A stretch of DNA of 45,798 nt from Streptosporangiales bacterium. Its GTDB lineage: Bacteria > Actinomycetota > Actinomycetes > Streptosporangiales > WHSR01. This document shows positions 16,763 through 24,671 of the stretch, in pieces (the first letter of the stretch is position 1; the number at the start of each line of letters is the position of its first letter). Made by a program: the position numbers and the translations under genes. The notes under the pieces were generated by a model. It was not told where the DNA came from. It worked only from the letters and a program-made list of their open reading frames with translations, and made no database searches. The stretch spans positions 1-45,798 of the forward strand of contig WHSR01000037.1 in assembly GCA_009379995.1 (NCBI GenBank). Direction: 5' to 3'.

Positions 16763-17554
16763 TCAGATCCGGCTATTCCACTCCCCGGCGCCGCGGAAGG
16801 GGAAGTGCTCGCCGGGGGCGTATTTCGGCCACGGCTGGTACACGTTCGCGCCGGGGTCACCGCGCAGCAGCAGCGCGGAGGGGAACGGCTGCTGCTGCGA
16901 CACGATCCGGGTCGAGGTCGGGATGTAGCGGATCGTGAGGCCGCAGCGGCGGCCGGGCGAGGTGTTCGGGTACGAGGCGTGCAGGATGTTCGGGTGGTGG
17001 ACCTCGACGTCCCCGGGTGCGAGGACCAGGTCCACGGCCCTCGACTCGTCCACCTCCACCGCGCTCTCCGAGCCGAGCACGCTGTCGACGTCGTCGCGCC
17101 GCCGCAGCTCGTACAGGTCCTCGCGGTGCGAGCCGGGTACCACCCGCATGCAGCCGTTGTCGGGGGTGGAGTCGTCGACAGCGAGCCACAGCGTCACCAC
17201 GCGCATGGGCTCGAGCGGCCAGTACGCGCCGTCCTGGTGCCACAGCACGGGCTTGCCGTCGTACGGCGGCTTGCTGATGTAGTGCGAGGCGAACAGCGCA
17301 AGGTCATCGCCCAGGAAGATCTGCGTGACCTCGAGCAGGCGGTCGTCGCTCACCAGGCGGACCCAGGACGGGTCGCGGGCGACAAGCTCGTGGGACAGGT
17401 CCTCGCCCCGCCGGCCCGGGTGCTTCTCCTGTAGCCAACGCACGTGGTCAGCCGCCTCCCCGACCAGTTCGGCGTCGACGACGTCCCGGAAGATCAGGTA
17501 TCCGTCCCGGTCGTAGCGCTCGCGGACCTCCTCGCCCCGGTACGTGGTGCCCAC
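16763..17554 (-). CDS. Phytanoyl-CoA dioxygenase (PhyH) family Fe(II)/2-oxoglutarate oxygenase
   Basis: A 263-residue double-stranded beta-helix oxygenase. The iron ligands are His106 and Asp108 (WHQDGAYW) plus a distal His in GDVEVHHPNILHAS (186-192). An Arg in RRCGLTIRY near 203-209 would bind 2-oxoglutarate. The family hydroxylates aliphatic carbons of lipids, natural products and small solutes. GTG at 17554 is chosen because AAGGAGG lies just upstream; the frame extends further to 17620. It is the first gene of the minus-strand group leading into the ABC importer, 48 bases before the binding-protein start. An oxygenase acting on the imported compound is therefore plausible (inference). 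Confidence 0.9.
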   Translation of the reverse strand: MGTTYRGEEVRERYDRDGYLIFRDVVDAELVGEAADHVRWLQEKHPGRRGEDLSHELVARDPSWVRLVSDDRLLEVTQIFLGDDLALFASHYISKPPYDGKPVLWHQDGAYWPLEPMRVVTLWLAVDDSTPDNGCMRVVPGSHREDLYELRRRDDVDSVLGSESAVEVDESRAVDLVLAPGDVEVHHPNILHASYPNTSPGRRCGLTIRYIPTSTRIVSQQQPFPSALLLRGDPGANVYQPWPKYAPGEHFPFRGAGEWNSRI

Positions 17555-17704
17555 GCCGAGCCTCCTTCCCTTCGCGTACCTTTCCGTCGCGCGTACCCCT
17601 CGGCACGATCCTGACCGCACCGTCCGATGTATCCAAGGGTTCAGTCGGCTTCCGACCGGCGGTCGCCCCCCGGCTACCTTGGCCGGGGTTATCTCTTCGC
17701 CGTG

Positions 17705-18332
17705 ATGAGCAACGTCCGGATGGATCGTCGCCGATTCCTCGCGGCGTCCGGCGCGCGGCTGCGCTTGCCCGGTTACCCCTTCTCGCTCGGTGTCGCCTCC
17801 GGCGATCCGCTTCCGGACCGTGTGGTCCTATGGACGCGGCTGGCGCCGGAACCGCTCGCCCCGGACGGGCGGGGCGGAATGCCGGACCGCACCGTACCGG
17901 TGGAATGGCAGGTGGCCGACCTCGGGCACTCCGTGCACGTCGACGTGGGTGGGCTCGCACCGGGTCGTTGGTACTTTCTATCGCGCAGCAGACGATCATG
18001 GCGCCGTACGACTACGACACCGGCTCGGGCGTGAGCGTGAACCACGACCAGTGGGACGGCTACGCCGCCGCCCGCGGCCGGCTCCTCGACTTCCTCCATA
18101 CCCGCCGGCCCGCCAGCCCCGTGGTGGTCACCGGCGACTGGCACTCCAGCTGGGTGAACGACCTCAAGGCCGACCCGGGCGACCCGGAATCACAGACACT
18201 CGCCACCGAATTCGTTGGCACGTCGATCAGTTCCGGGTGCGGCTGGGCCGCGGACGTCGCGGCGTCGGTCCGGCCACCACCCTCACGTCCTGGACCGTCG
18301 AAGACGGCAGGCCGGGCGCCGTACCGAGCTGA
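17705..18332 (+). pseudogene. PhoD-like alkaline phosphatase remnant with several deletions
   Basis: Three pieces of one PhoD family enzyme (normally about 500-550 residues) remain. The N-terminus has [11 protein letters not shown] joined directly to [20 protein letters not shown], so most of the signal peptide is missing, and continues to GLAPGRWYF. In another frame [16 protein letters not shown] and VVTGDWHSSWVNDLKAD follow, which belong to the metal-binding C-terminal half. In a third frame TSWTVEDGRPGAVPS ends the gene at 18332. Roughly 250-300 residues in the middle are gone. It is clearly non-functional. It lies divergent from the PhyH gene. Confidence 0.85.
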
Positions 18333-18336
18333 CTCA

Positions 18337-18654
18337 TCATCTGAGGCCCCCGTCTGGGCTGAGTCGATCGTCGAGAGCCCGGCCGGCCAACGCGGCGAAG
18401 GCGTCCGCCCGCCGTTGGTCAGGCGTTCGCGGCTGGAGGCAATCAGCCGTTACCAGTGCCGCGTCGTGCTGAAGCAACTCCGCCTCTACACGCATGAGGG
18501 CGCGCCAAAGCGGTGCTGCGACGTCGGCGGACATTGTGGCGCTGACGTAGGTCATGCCGCCGTCGGCGTCGCTGAAGCGAAGGCGAAGGAAAGCGCGAAC
18601 AAGATCGGCCCGGCGCTCCCCCGCCACAAGTTCATGGTCGCGGTCCTCGGTCAT
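18337..18654 (-). CDS. Hypothetical protein, 105 residues
   Basis: A short protein of unknown family. The N-terminal half (MTEDRDHELVAGERRADLVRAFLRLRFSD) and the middle (TYVSATMSADVAAPLWRALMRVEAELLQHD) look like an alpha/beta domain followed by a long helix. No cysteine cluster, membrane segment or signal peptide is visible. No clear Shine-Dalgarno precedes ATG 18654, so it may be leaderless. Codon usage fits a real gene better than the opposite frames do. It lies in a neighbourhood of remnants and could itself be a fragment. Confidence 0.45.
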   Translation of the reverse strand: MTEDRDHELVAGERRADLVRAFLRLRFSDADGGMTYVSATMSADVAAPLWRALMRVEAELLQHDAALVTADCLQPRTPDQRRADAFAALAGRALDDRLSPDGGLR

Positions 18655-18705
18655 GTAGTGGAGCTTATGGACACCCCACGACAGTCTGAGCCAGCCGACC
18701 GGTCG

Positions 18706-19452
18706 TCAGCGGCCGCCGGCGACGTCGAGCACGGCGCCGGTGACGTAGGACGCCTCCGGTGACAGCAGCCAGACGATCGCCTCGGCGACCTCCTCGGCGC
18801 GCCCGCCTCGCCGCAGCGGCACCGTCGCGCCGAGCCGCTCCACCCGCCCAGGCTCGCCCGCGCTGGCGTGGATCTCGGTCTCGATCAGGCCCGGCCTGAC
18901 CCCGTTCACCCGGATGCCGTACCCGCCGACCTCGCGAGCCAGGCCGACGGTCATGGCGTCCACTCCCGCCTTGGCCGCGGCGTAGTCGACGTACTCACCC
19001 GCCCCGCCCAGGACGGCGGCCCGGGACGAGACGTTGACCACCGCACCGCCGCCGGAGGCCCGCATCCGCCGCACCGCCTCCCGGGCACACAGGAACGCGC
19101 CGAGGACGTTGACGGCGAGCATCCGCTCGATCCGGGCCGCCTCGAGGTCTTCCAGCCGCGCCTGCCAGGCTACCACGCCGGCGTTGTTGACGAGCCCACG
19201 CGGCGGACCGAGCTCCGCCTCCGCCCGAGCGAACAGGCCGACGATGTCGGCCTCCACCGACACGTCGGCGGGCACGGCCAGCGCGCCGACCCCCTGGGCA
19301 CGGCAGTCGGCCACCACCCGCGACGCTGCCTTCTCCTCCCGGAGGTAGTTCACGCACACGTCCCAGCCATGCCGAGCCGCGAGGCGCGCCGTCTCCGCGC
19401 CGATCCCCCGGCTCCCGCCGGTCACCACCACGAGCCCACCCATCCGGCACAT
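18706..19452 (-). CDS. SDR family oxidoreductase
   Basis: A 248-residue classical SDR. Cofactor motif TGGSRGIG lies at about residues 11-18, NNAGV near 88, the tetrad Asn in MLAVNVLGAF, Ser in NVSSRAAV, and Tyr/Lys in YVDYAAAKAG. The C-terminal IVWLLSPEASYVTGAVLDVAGG is typical of 3-oxoacyl-ACP reductase-like and glucose dehydrogenase-like members. ATG 19452 (preceded by a weak GGGGTC) and ATG 19443 are both possible. The start lies only 12 bases from palindromic element copy 2, so its leader, if any, must include that element. The substrate is unknown. Confidence 0.9.
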   Translation of the reverse strand: MCRMGGLVVVTGGSRGIGAETARLAARHGWDVCVNYLREEKAASRVVADCRAQGVGALAVPADVSVEADIVGLFARAEAELGPPRGLVNNAGVVAWQARLEDLEAARIERMLAVNVLGAFLCAREAVRRMRASGGGAVVNVSSRAAVLGGAGEYVDYAAAKAGVDAMTVGLAREVGGYGIRVNGVRPGLIETEIHASAGEPGRVERLGATVPLRRGGRAEEVAEAIVWLLSPEASYVTGAVLDVAGGR

Positions 19453-19463
19453 TCTGACCCCAA

Positions 19464-19528
19464 CGCCGAGATCCATGTTGTGGGGGTCGATTTGTCCGGT
19501 TAGCGCCCCCGCAACATAGATCTCGGCG
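19464..19528. repeat. 65-bp palindromic element, copy 2
   Basis: Left arm 19464-19488, 15-base loop 19489-19503, right arm 19504-19528, the same geometry and same arm sequence (CGCCGAGATC...) as copies 1 and 3. It lies between two minus-strand genes. The right arm encodes the last residues of the membrane protein gene and the loop supplies its TAA stop, while the left arm ends 12 bases before the SDR start. The gene's C-terminus is therefore made of repeat DNA, suggesting that the element arrived by insertion. Confidence 0.9.
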
Positions 19529-20066
19529 GGGAGTCGGTTACCCGGCCGGGGCCCACGGCACCGTTGCGAACCAGGGCCCACCAGGTCAGCGGCAGCCCGA
19601 CAGCGGCCGGCAGCAGCCAGTACGTCAGGTAGGGCAGCCGATCCCACAGCGGAAGCTGCTCGCCGTTGTCCACGTAGAACCCGGTCAGCAGCGCGATGTA
19701 GGAGCCGGCCATGGCCGAGCCGTGCCGGGCCAGCCATCGCCGTCGCTTCCGTCGCCGGGCCAGCCTGCCGCCGACCCCGAGGGTGAACGCGACGCAGGCG
19801 ATGACGAACAGGTGCCAGTTGTGCGACCACCGGATCACCGACATGACCGTCGCGGTGGCGAACACCACGCCCAGGCCGTACAGGTAGACGGTGCCGGCAC
19901 CCGGGTGCCGGCCCGGCCGCTTGTGAGCGGTCGCGGCCAGCGCACCCGTGATCACGCAGGTCACCCCGGCGGTGACGTGTACCGCCAGCGCGGCCAGGAA
20001 CACCGGGCCCGCGTCGGGCACCTCGAGGCCGAAGATCTCGATGCTGGGAACGTCGCCGGTCGACAT
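19500..20066 (-). CDS. Polytopic membrane protein, DUF2306-like
   Basis: A 188-residue membrane protein with five or so transmembrane helices: residues about 22-46, 60-78, 83-100, 119-136 and 150-168. Features resembling the DUF2306 group are HVTAGVTCVITGALA, then HKRPGRHPGAGTVYLYGLG (a short loop rich in His/Arg/Gly) and WSHNWHLFVIACVAF. Biochemical function is unknown. ATG 20066 is preferred to GTG 20093 because GAGGGGG lies about nine bases upstream. The C-terminal residues RSMLRGR and the stop codon are encoded by palindromic element copy 2, so the original C-terminus was probably different. Confidence 0.75.
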   Translation of the reverse strand: MSTGDVPSIEIFGLEVPDAGPVFLAALAVHVTAGVTCVITGALAATAHKRPGRHPGAGTVYLYGLGVVFATATVMSVIRWSHNWHLFVIACVAFTLGVGGRLARRRKRRRWLARHGSAMAGSYIALLTGFYVDNGEQLPLWDRLPYLTYWLLPAAVGLPLTWWALVRNGAVGPGRVTDSPPRSMLRGR

Positions 20067-20119
20067 CGCCGGCACCCCCTCGCCCTCGTCCACGGCTGTG
20101 TGCCGCAGATCGGCGCTAC

Positions 20120-20148
20120 TATAGCAACACTATATATAGCAAGGCTAT
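20120..20148. promoter_or_regulatory. Paired inverted repeats in the divergent promoter region
   Basis: TATAG-CAACA-CTATA at 20120-20134 and ATAGC-AAG-GCTAT at 20136-20148 sit side by side, with ATAGCAA also repeated directly 15 bases apart. The stretch is strikingly AT-rich for this DNA. It lies between the divergent membrane-protein genes at 20066 (minus) and 20183 (plus). This is the pattern of an operator for a small dimeric repressor such as GntR/YtrA or MarR, overlapping promoter elements. No regulator gene is adjacent. Confidence 0.5.
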
Positions 20149-20182
20149 CACTGATCGGCGGGATGCGGCCTACGCTGGCGGC

Positions 20183-20969
20183 GTGCGAAAGCGAACCAAA
20201 GAGCGAGTCAAGATGCTGGCGCTCTTCGGGGGATTGACGGCGATGTCCGGCGTCGCGGCCGCGTTCGGTGAGCCGATAGGGCTGATCGGCCTGCTCTTCT
20301 TCGGTGGCGGCGGGGCCGTTTACTTCTACCTCGACCTGGCGGCCGGCAGGCGGGTGTCGGACGCCGCGCCGATGCGCGTCCGGCACGGCACGCTGCCGGG
20401 CGCCGATCGCCACGCGTCCCATCCGATGGGTGTGGTGTTCCCGGCGAGACGCGACTTCTCGATCGCGGTGACCATCGGATCGACCATCTTTGTGCTGACC
20501 GGTGCTGCGCTACTGGTAACCGGCAACGTCGGAGTGAAGATCGTCGGGGCGATAGTCGTACTCGTGTTCGGTTTCTTCGGCGTGCTGGGACTGTGGAGCG
20601 CGCTGTCCCGACCCGGCGGGATCGCGCTGCTCCCCGAGGGCGTCTACTGCCGGATGCCGGCGGGCACGGCGTGGCTGCCCTGGGACGCGATCGGCAGGGT
20701 GTGGGTCTGGACAAGCCACAGCCAGCCGGCGATAGCGTTTCGGGCCGATCCGCCGGAGGCGATCACGCTGACCGGCCCGAACAGATGGCTCCGAGGCATC
20801 AACCGGCGCTGGTACCGCATGGACGTCGGTTACCCGGGACGCGCTCTGCGGCGGCCACCGCGAGGTGTGCGCAGTGATCCGGCGGTACGCAGCCGACCCG
20901 GCCGCGCGGTCCAGGCTCGCCGACCCGGGCGAGGCGTCCTCAGCGGGAGAACCGTCCTCGGCGGGTTGA
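20183..20969 (+). pseudogene. Membrane protein of unknown function, frameshifted near its C-terminus
   Basis: The frame from GTG 20183 encodes two N-terminal hydrophobic segments (LALFGGLTAMSGVAAAFG and IGLIGLLFFGGGGAVYFYL), a soluble stretch, two more (about residues 94-112 and 118-138), and then a PH-like soluble region (GGIALLPEGVYCRMPAGTAW... to RWYRMDVGYPG). After about 20845 the sensible sequence (HREVCAVIRRYAADPAAR, ending SSAGEPSSAG and TGA at 20969) is in the +1 frame. In the original frame the ORF runs without a stop straight into the aldo/keto reductase, which is an artefact of the shift. One base gained or two lost explains it. The protein may therefore be broken or the base mis-called. 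Confidence 0.6.
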
Positions 20970-21106
20970 CGACCCCGCATCACGCGATCGACCCGCCCGG
21001 TTCTCCCGCTTTGTCTCCGGCCGCCGGCCCCTGGAGAATGCTCCCGTGGACTCCGCGGCTCGACGCGGGGCGAGGGGCGCATGTTGCCCAAGTGAGAGGA
21101 GACGGC

Positions 21107-22087
21107 GTGGAGTACGCGCGGTTGGGCTCGTCTGGCCTGAAGGTGTCGCGGATCTGCCTGGGCATGATGAGCTACGGCGATCCGGCGTCGCGCGAGTGGT
21201 TTCTGGGTGAGGACGCGGCCGAGCCGGTCGTGCGGCGCGCGATGGAGACCGGTGTGACGTTCTTCGACACCGCCGACGCGTACTCCAAGGGCGTGAGCGA
21301 GGAGATCACGGGGCGCCTGCTCGGCAAGCTCTTCGCTCGCCGCGACGACTACGTTCTGGCTACGAAGGTGCGCTTCCCCATGGGCCCGGGGCCCAACGAC
21401 CGGGGGCTGTCCCGCAAGCACATCATGGCCAGCATCGACGCCTCGCTGAACCGGCTGGGCACCGACTACGTCGACCTGTACCAGATCCACCGTTGGGACC
21501 ATGAGACGCCGATCGAGGAGACCATGGCGGCGCTGCACGACGTGGTGCAGGCCGGCAAGGCGCGCTACATCGGGGCGTCCAGCATGTACGCCTGGCAGTT
21601 CGCCAAGGCGCAGTACACCGCGCAGGCGGCCGGCGGGACCAGGTTCGTTTCGATGCAGAACCACTACAACCTGGTGTACCGGGAGGAGGAGCGGGAGATG
21701 ATCCCGCTCTGCCTCGACCAGGGGGTAGGCGTCATTCCGTGGAGCCCGTTGGCGCGCGGAATACTCGCCGGCAATCGCGAGCGGGGCGGCGAGCGGCACA
21801 CCGTCCGCTCCCGCACCGACCCGCTGACCGACGAGAGGTACAGCGAGGCCGATTTCGACGTCGTCGACGCGGTACGCGGGATCGCCGACGAGCGCGGCCT
21901 GCCACCGGCGCAGATCTCGCTGGCGTGGCTGCTCGGCAAGCCCGGTGTGACGGCGCCGATCATAGGAGCGACCAAGACGAGCCACCTGGACGACGCGATA
22001 GCGGCGGTGGACGTGACCTTGAGCGAGGAAGAAATCGCACGGATGCAGGCGCCGTACCGGCCGCACCCCATCCTGGGTCACACCTAG
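21107..22087 (+). CDS. Aldo/keto reductase
   Basis: A 326-residue TIM-barrel NADPH-dependent oxidoreductase of the YajO/Tas-like aldo/keto reductase group. The catalytic tetrad is intact: Asp54, Tyr59 (DTADAYS), Lys87 (ATKVRF) and His128 (LYQIHRWD). The C-terminal cofactor region contains WLLGKPGVTAPIIGATKTSHL. GTG 21107 is supported by GAGGAG upstream; the open frame extends much further upstream only because the preceding gene is frameshifted. The substrate is unknown. It is followed by degraded DNA. Confidence 0.92.
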   Translation: MEYARLGSSGLKVSRICLGMMSYGDPASREWFLGEDAAEPVVRRAMETGVTFFDTADAYSKGVSEEITGRLLGKLFARRDDYVLATKVRFPMGPGPNDRGLSRKHIMASIDASLNRLGTDYVDLYQIHRWDHETPIEETMAALHDVVQAGKARYIGASSMYAWQFAKAQYTAQAAGGTRFVSMQNHYNLVYREEEREMIPLCLDQGVGVIPWSPLARGILAGNRERGGERHTVRSRTDPLTDERYSEADFDVVDAVRGIADERGLPPAQISLAWLLGKPGVTAPIIGATKTSHLDDAIAAVDVTLSEEEIARMQAPYRPHPILGHT

Positions 22088-22202
22088 ACGACTCGCTTTC
22101 CATGGTGGGCGCCGGCCTCGCCCATCGACCCTTCCACTCGATCGGGAGATGTGTATACCGTCTACGGGGGCCGCTGGGCTTGTTCCCAAGGAACGTGACC
22201 GA

Positions 22203-22395
22203 GTGGCGCGTACGCGGGATTCGGTACTCGGGACCGAGGCGATCCGACTGGATGCCGTGTACAAGGCGTTCGTGCCCAAGGGTCGGGCGACCGGGCGACC
22301 ATCCTGCGCACCGTCGAGGCATGAGCCCCGGCCCTGTCCGACGACGGCTGCTTCGACCCGCAGATGGTGCGGCAGACCCTCGACCAGACGGTTGG
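22203..22395 (+). pseudogene. Possible remnant of an ABC binding-protein gene
   Basis: In the roughly 300 bases between the aldo/keto reductase and the truncated P450, plus-strand frames give LDAVYKAFVPKG and, in another frame, RATILRTVEA, a TGA, then LSDDGCFDPQMVRQTLDQTV. The order and style resemble the C-terminal end of NitT/TauT-type substrate-binding proteins, but the pieces are short and frame-broken. The remnant ends exactly where the P450 sequence begins, so a deletion has fused two unrelated genes here. Confidence 0.3.
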
Positions 22396-23250
22396 CTCGG
22401 CGAGTCCGGGGTCGGCCCGAAGGGCGGCGAGGTGCTGGGGGTTGCGGAGCAGGCCCAGGAACCCGTGCGAGATCAGGTTGACGGTGGTCTCGTGTCCGGC
22501 CAGCAGCAGCAAGACGACGATCGAGGCCAACTCGTCGCTGGTGAGCCGGTCACCCTCCTCCTCGACAGCTATCAGCCTGGAGATCAGGTCGTCGCCGGGG
22601 TCCTTTCGCCTGCTACCGATCAGCTCGAGGACGTAACGGTGCAGATCGATTTCCGCTTGCAGCCAGTCGGGAATGCTCTCGCCGTCTCCGTACGTCACAC
22701 CGAACCCGTCGGCAAGCCGGGTGAGCCGGACGGACCAGTCGCGGAACAACTGTTCGTCCGCCATCGGTACGCCGAGGATGCGGCAGATCATCATGATCGG
22801 CAGCGGGTACGCGAGGTCGGTCACGACGTCGAGCTGTTCCCGCTCGGCGGCGTTGTCGAGGAGGTCGTCTACCAGTGCGGCGATGCGCGGCTCGAGCTGC
22901 GCCACGGTGCGGGCGGTGAACGCCTTGGAGACCAGGCGGCGCAGCCGGGTGTGGTCGGGCGGGTCGAGGCCGACGAACCACGGCTGACGCACCGATGATG
23001 GCGCGTCGGGCGGCAGGATGCGGTCCACCGAGGAGCGTCGGATGCTCGAGCGGTCGCTACTCATCCGCGGATCGCGCAGCACCGCCTCGCAGTCCCGGAA
23101 TCGGCCGACAACTAGGGAGGACATGGATTCAACCCACACCGGACTGACCTCCCGGATGTGGGCGTACAGGGGATAGGGATCGGCCCGACTCGCCGGGTCG
23201 AGGAGCTTCCCGAAGCCTTCCGTGACCGTGTCTACGGGGGCCGTTGTCAT
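22395..23250 (-). pseudogene. Cytochrome P450, 3'-truncated
   Basis: From ATG 23250 the sequence is a good bacterial class I P450: DPYPLYAHIRE, the C-helix WFVGLDPPDHTRLRRLVSKAF, and the oxygen-activating I-helix LLLAGHETTVNLI near residue 245. It continues to ALRADPGLAE and then stops resembling a P450. The ExxR motif and the Cys heme-ligand loop, about the last 120 residues, are missing. The frame reads on through unrelated DNA to 22162. Without the heme Cys it cannot be an active monooxygenase. No ferredoxin or reductase lies nearby. Confidence 0.88.
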
Positions 23251-23470
23251 GGCTCGCCCCCGAGCGGGTTGACAGGTGACCGACGACGCTTTTTGTATCA
23301 CATCACGACGCCTTCCTCGCCTGCCGTCGAGCCTGCCTGCGGCGGATTCTCGTCCCGAACCGACCCCGCCCACGGCGGGGAGCCAGTAACGTAAGGGCGC
23401 CCTGACGGGTCGCCGGTCCCTCCTGAGTAGGTTCGGCCCTGTGTGTTGAGTCGAGGGGGCGCTTGGGTCG

Positions 23471-24496
23471 ATGCTCGGTCGCCGTGGAAGGTCCCTCGTC
23501 GCGATCGCCACGCTCGCGGCCGGAGTTTCCGTTGTCGGTCCGGTAGGGCACGCTGCTGCCGACTCCCCCGCCACATGCCGCGACTACCGGGTGCCGGTGT
23601 CGAGCCTCCCTGGCACCGGGAATGCCGGTGAGCACCACATCGCCGGCACCCTGTGTATGCCGGCGGGCAGGTCGCCGGATACTGTGCAACTCCTCATACC
23701 GGGCGGGACCTACAACCACACGTACTGGGATTTCCCCGTCCCTGGATACTCCTACGCCCGTGCAGCCGCGGCACGCGGCCAGGCGACCTTCAACATCGAT
23801 CGCTTCAACACCGGCCGCAGCTCCGACCTCCCCCCGGCGCTCGTCACCGTCGACGTGGACGCGGCCGCCGTCCACCAGGTGATCGAGGCGCTGCGCGCCG
23901 GTGGCGTCGGTGGGGTGCGTTTCTCGAGGGTGGTCACGGTCGGCCACTCGGTGGGTTCGATGGTCGCCATCCAGGAGGCGGCCACCTACCACGACGTGGA
24001 CGGTCTGATCCTTTCGGCGTTCACCAACTACCCCAGCGCCGACCTCCTGGCCGGCCTTGCGACCTTCCAGCTCCTGGTCCCGGCGCGGAACGAGCCGCTC
24101 GGCGAGATGACCACGGCTCCTGGTGCCCGTGGGCCCTGGTTCCATGCCGAGGACAACGCCGATCAGGCCGTGATCGCCAAGGACGAAGCCACCAAGGACA
24201 CGATCACGGCTTCGGAGATGGCCACCATGAGCGTTCCGATGCTGACGCTGCCCACAAACCTGATCACCGCGCCCGTGCTCATCGCCAACGGCCAACACGA
24301 CCGCGTGTTCGCCTGTGTGACGCGCCCTTGCGACGACACTGCGATGCTTCGCCGAACGGAGGTTCCGCGCTTCACCTCCGCGGCATCGCTGGATGCCTTC
24401 GTGCTCCCCGGCGCGGGTCACAGTGTGAACCTGGCCCGCAACCGGGACGAGTTCTTCGACGTCGCGACGGCGTGGGTGGAGCGGCACGTCGGCTGA
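23471..24496 (+). CDS. Secreted alpha/beta hydrolase
   Basis: A 341-residue exported hydrolase. The signal peptide (residues 1-31) ends near AHAAAD. The nucleophile elbow GHSVGSM is centred on Ser160. An Asp in NGQHDRVF and the His of GAGHSVNL complete the triad. Cys36 and Cys62, and a second Cys pair (VFACVTRPCDD), probably form disulfides outside the cell. Such proteins are esterases or lipases; the substrate is unknown. ATG 23471 lies 220 bases from the divergent P450 start. A (CTGGGC)n tract follows the gene. Confidence 0.88.
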   Translation: MLGRRGRSLVAIATLAAGVSVVGPVGHAAADSPATCRDYRVPVSSLPGTGNAGEHHIAGTLCMPAGRSPDTVQLLIPGGTYNHTYWDFPVPGYSYARAAAARGQATFNIDRFNTGRSSDLPPALVTVDVDAAAVHQVIEALRAGGVGGVRFSRVVTVGHSVGSMVAIQEAATYHDVDGLILSAFTNYPSADLLAGLATFQLLVPARNEPLGEMTTAPGARGPWFHAEDNADQAVIAKDEATKDTITASEMATMSVPMLTLPTNLITAPVLIANGQHDRVFACVTRPCDDTAMLRRTEVPRFTSAASLDAFVLPGAGHSVNLARNRDEFFDVATAWVERHVG

Positions 24497-24522
24497 GTCC
24501 CCCTGACGCTCCGACCCGGGCC

Positions 24523-24550
24523 CTGGGCCTGGGCCTGGGCCTGGGCCTGG
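24523..24550. repeat. Hexanucleotide tandem repeat
   Basis: CTGGGC repeated about 4.7 times in the gap between the hydrolase stop and the MFS gene. It is non-coding and likely variable in copy number through slippage. Confidence 0.85.
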
Positions 24551-24604
24551 CGACCGTCCCGCCGATCGCGTACGGCACCGGCCGGCATTTCCTTCCGCCA
24601 AGGG

Positions 24605-24651
24605 TTGCGTCACGCAAGTTATCCATCTACGTTAATTTCATCACGCAACCC
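24605..24651. promoter_or_regulatory. Operator-like palindrome before the MFS transporter gene
   Basis: TTGCGTCACGCAA at 24605-24617 is a palindrome around a central C. TCACGCAACC at 24641-24650 repeats its right half, so GGGTTGCGT and ACGCAACCC also face each other across about 32 bases. The AT-richer stretch between them may hold the promoter, 20-60 bases before ATG 24672. This is the kind of site used by TetR or MarR repressors of efflux pumps, though no such regulator is encoded nearby. Confidence 0.5.
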
Positions 24652-24671
24652 GGTAGGGCGGAGACTCGCGC

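Noticed and set aside
15326..17434. 702-codon plus-strand open frame opposite the PhyH and binding-protein genes
   Set aside because: Antisense shadow: no recognisable domain, while the minus strand encodes two well-defined proteins with catalytic and signal motifs.
20510..22279. 589-codon minus-strand open frame opposite the aldo/keto reductase
   Set aside because: Shadow of the reductase; low-complexity translation with no motif.
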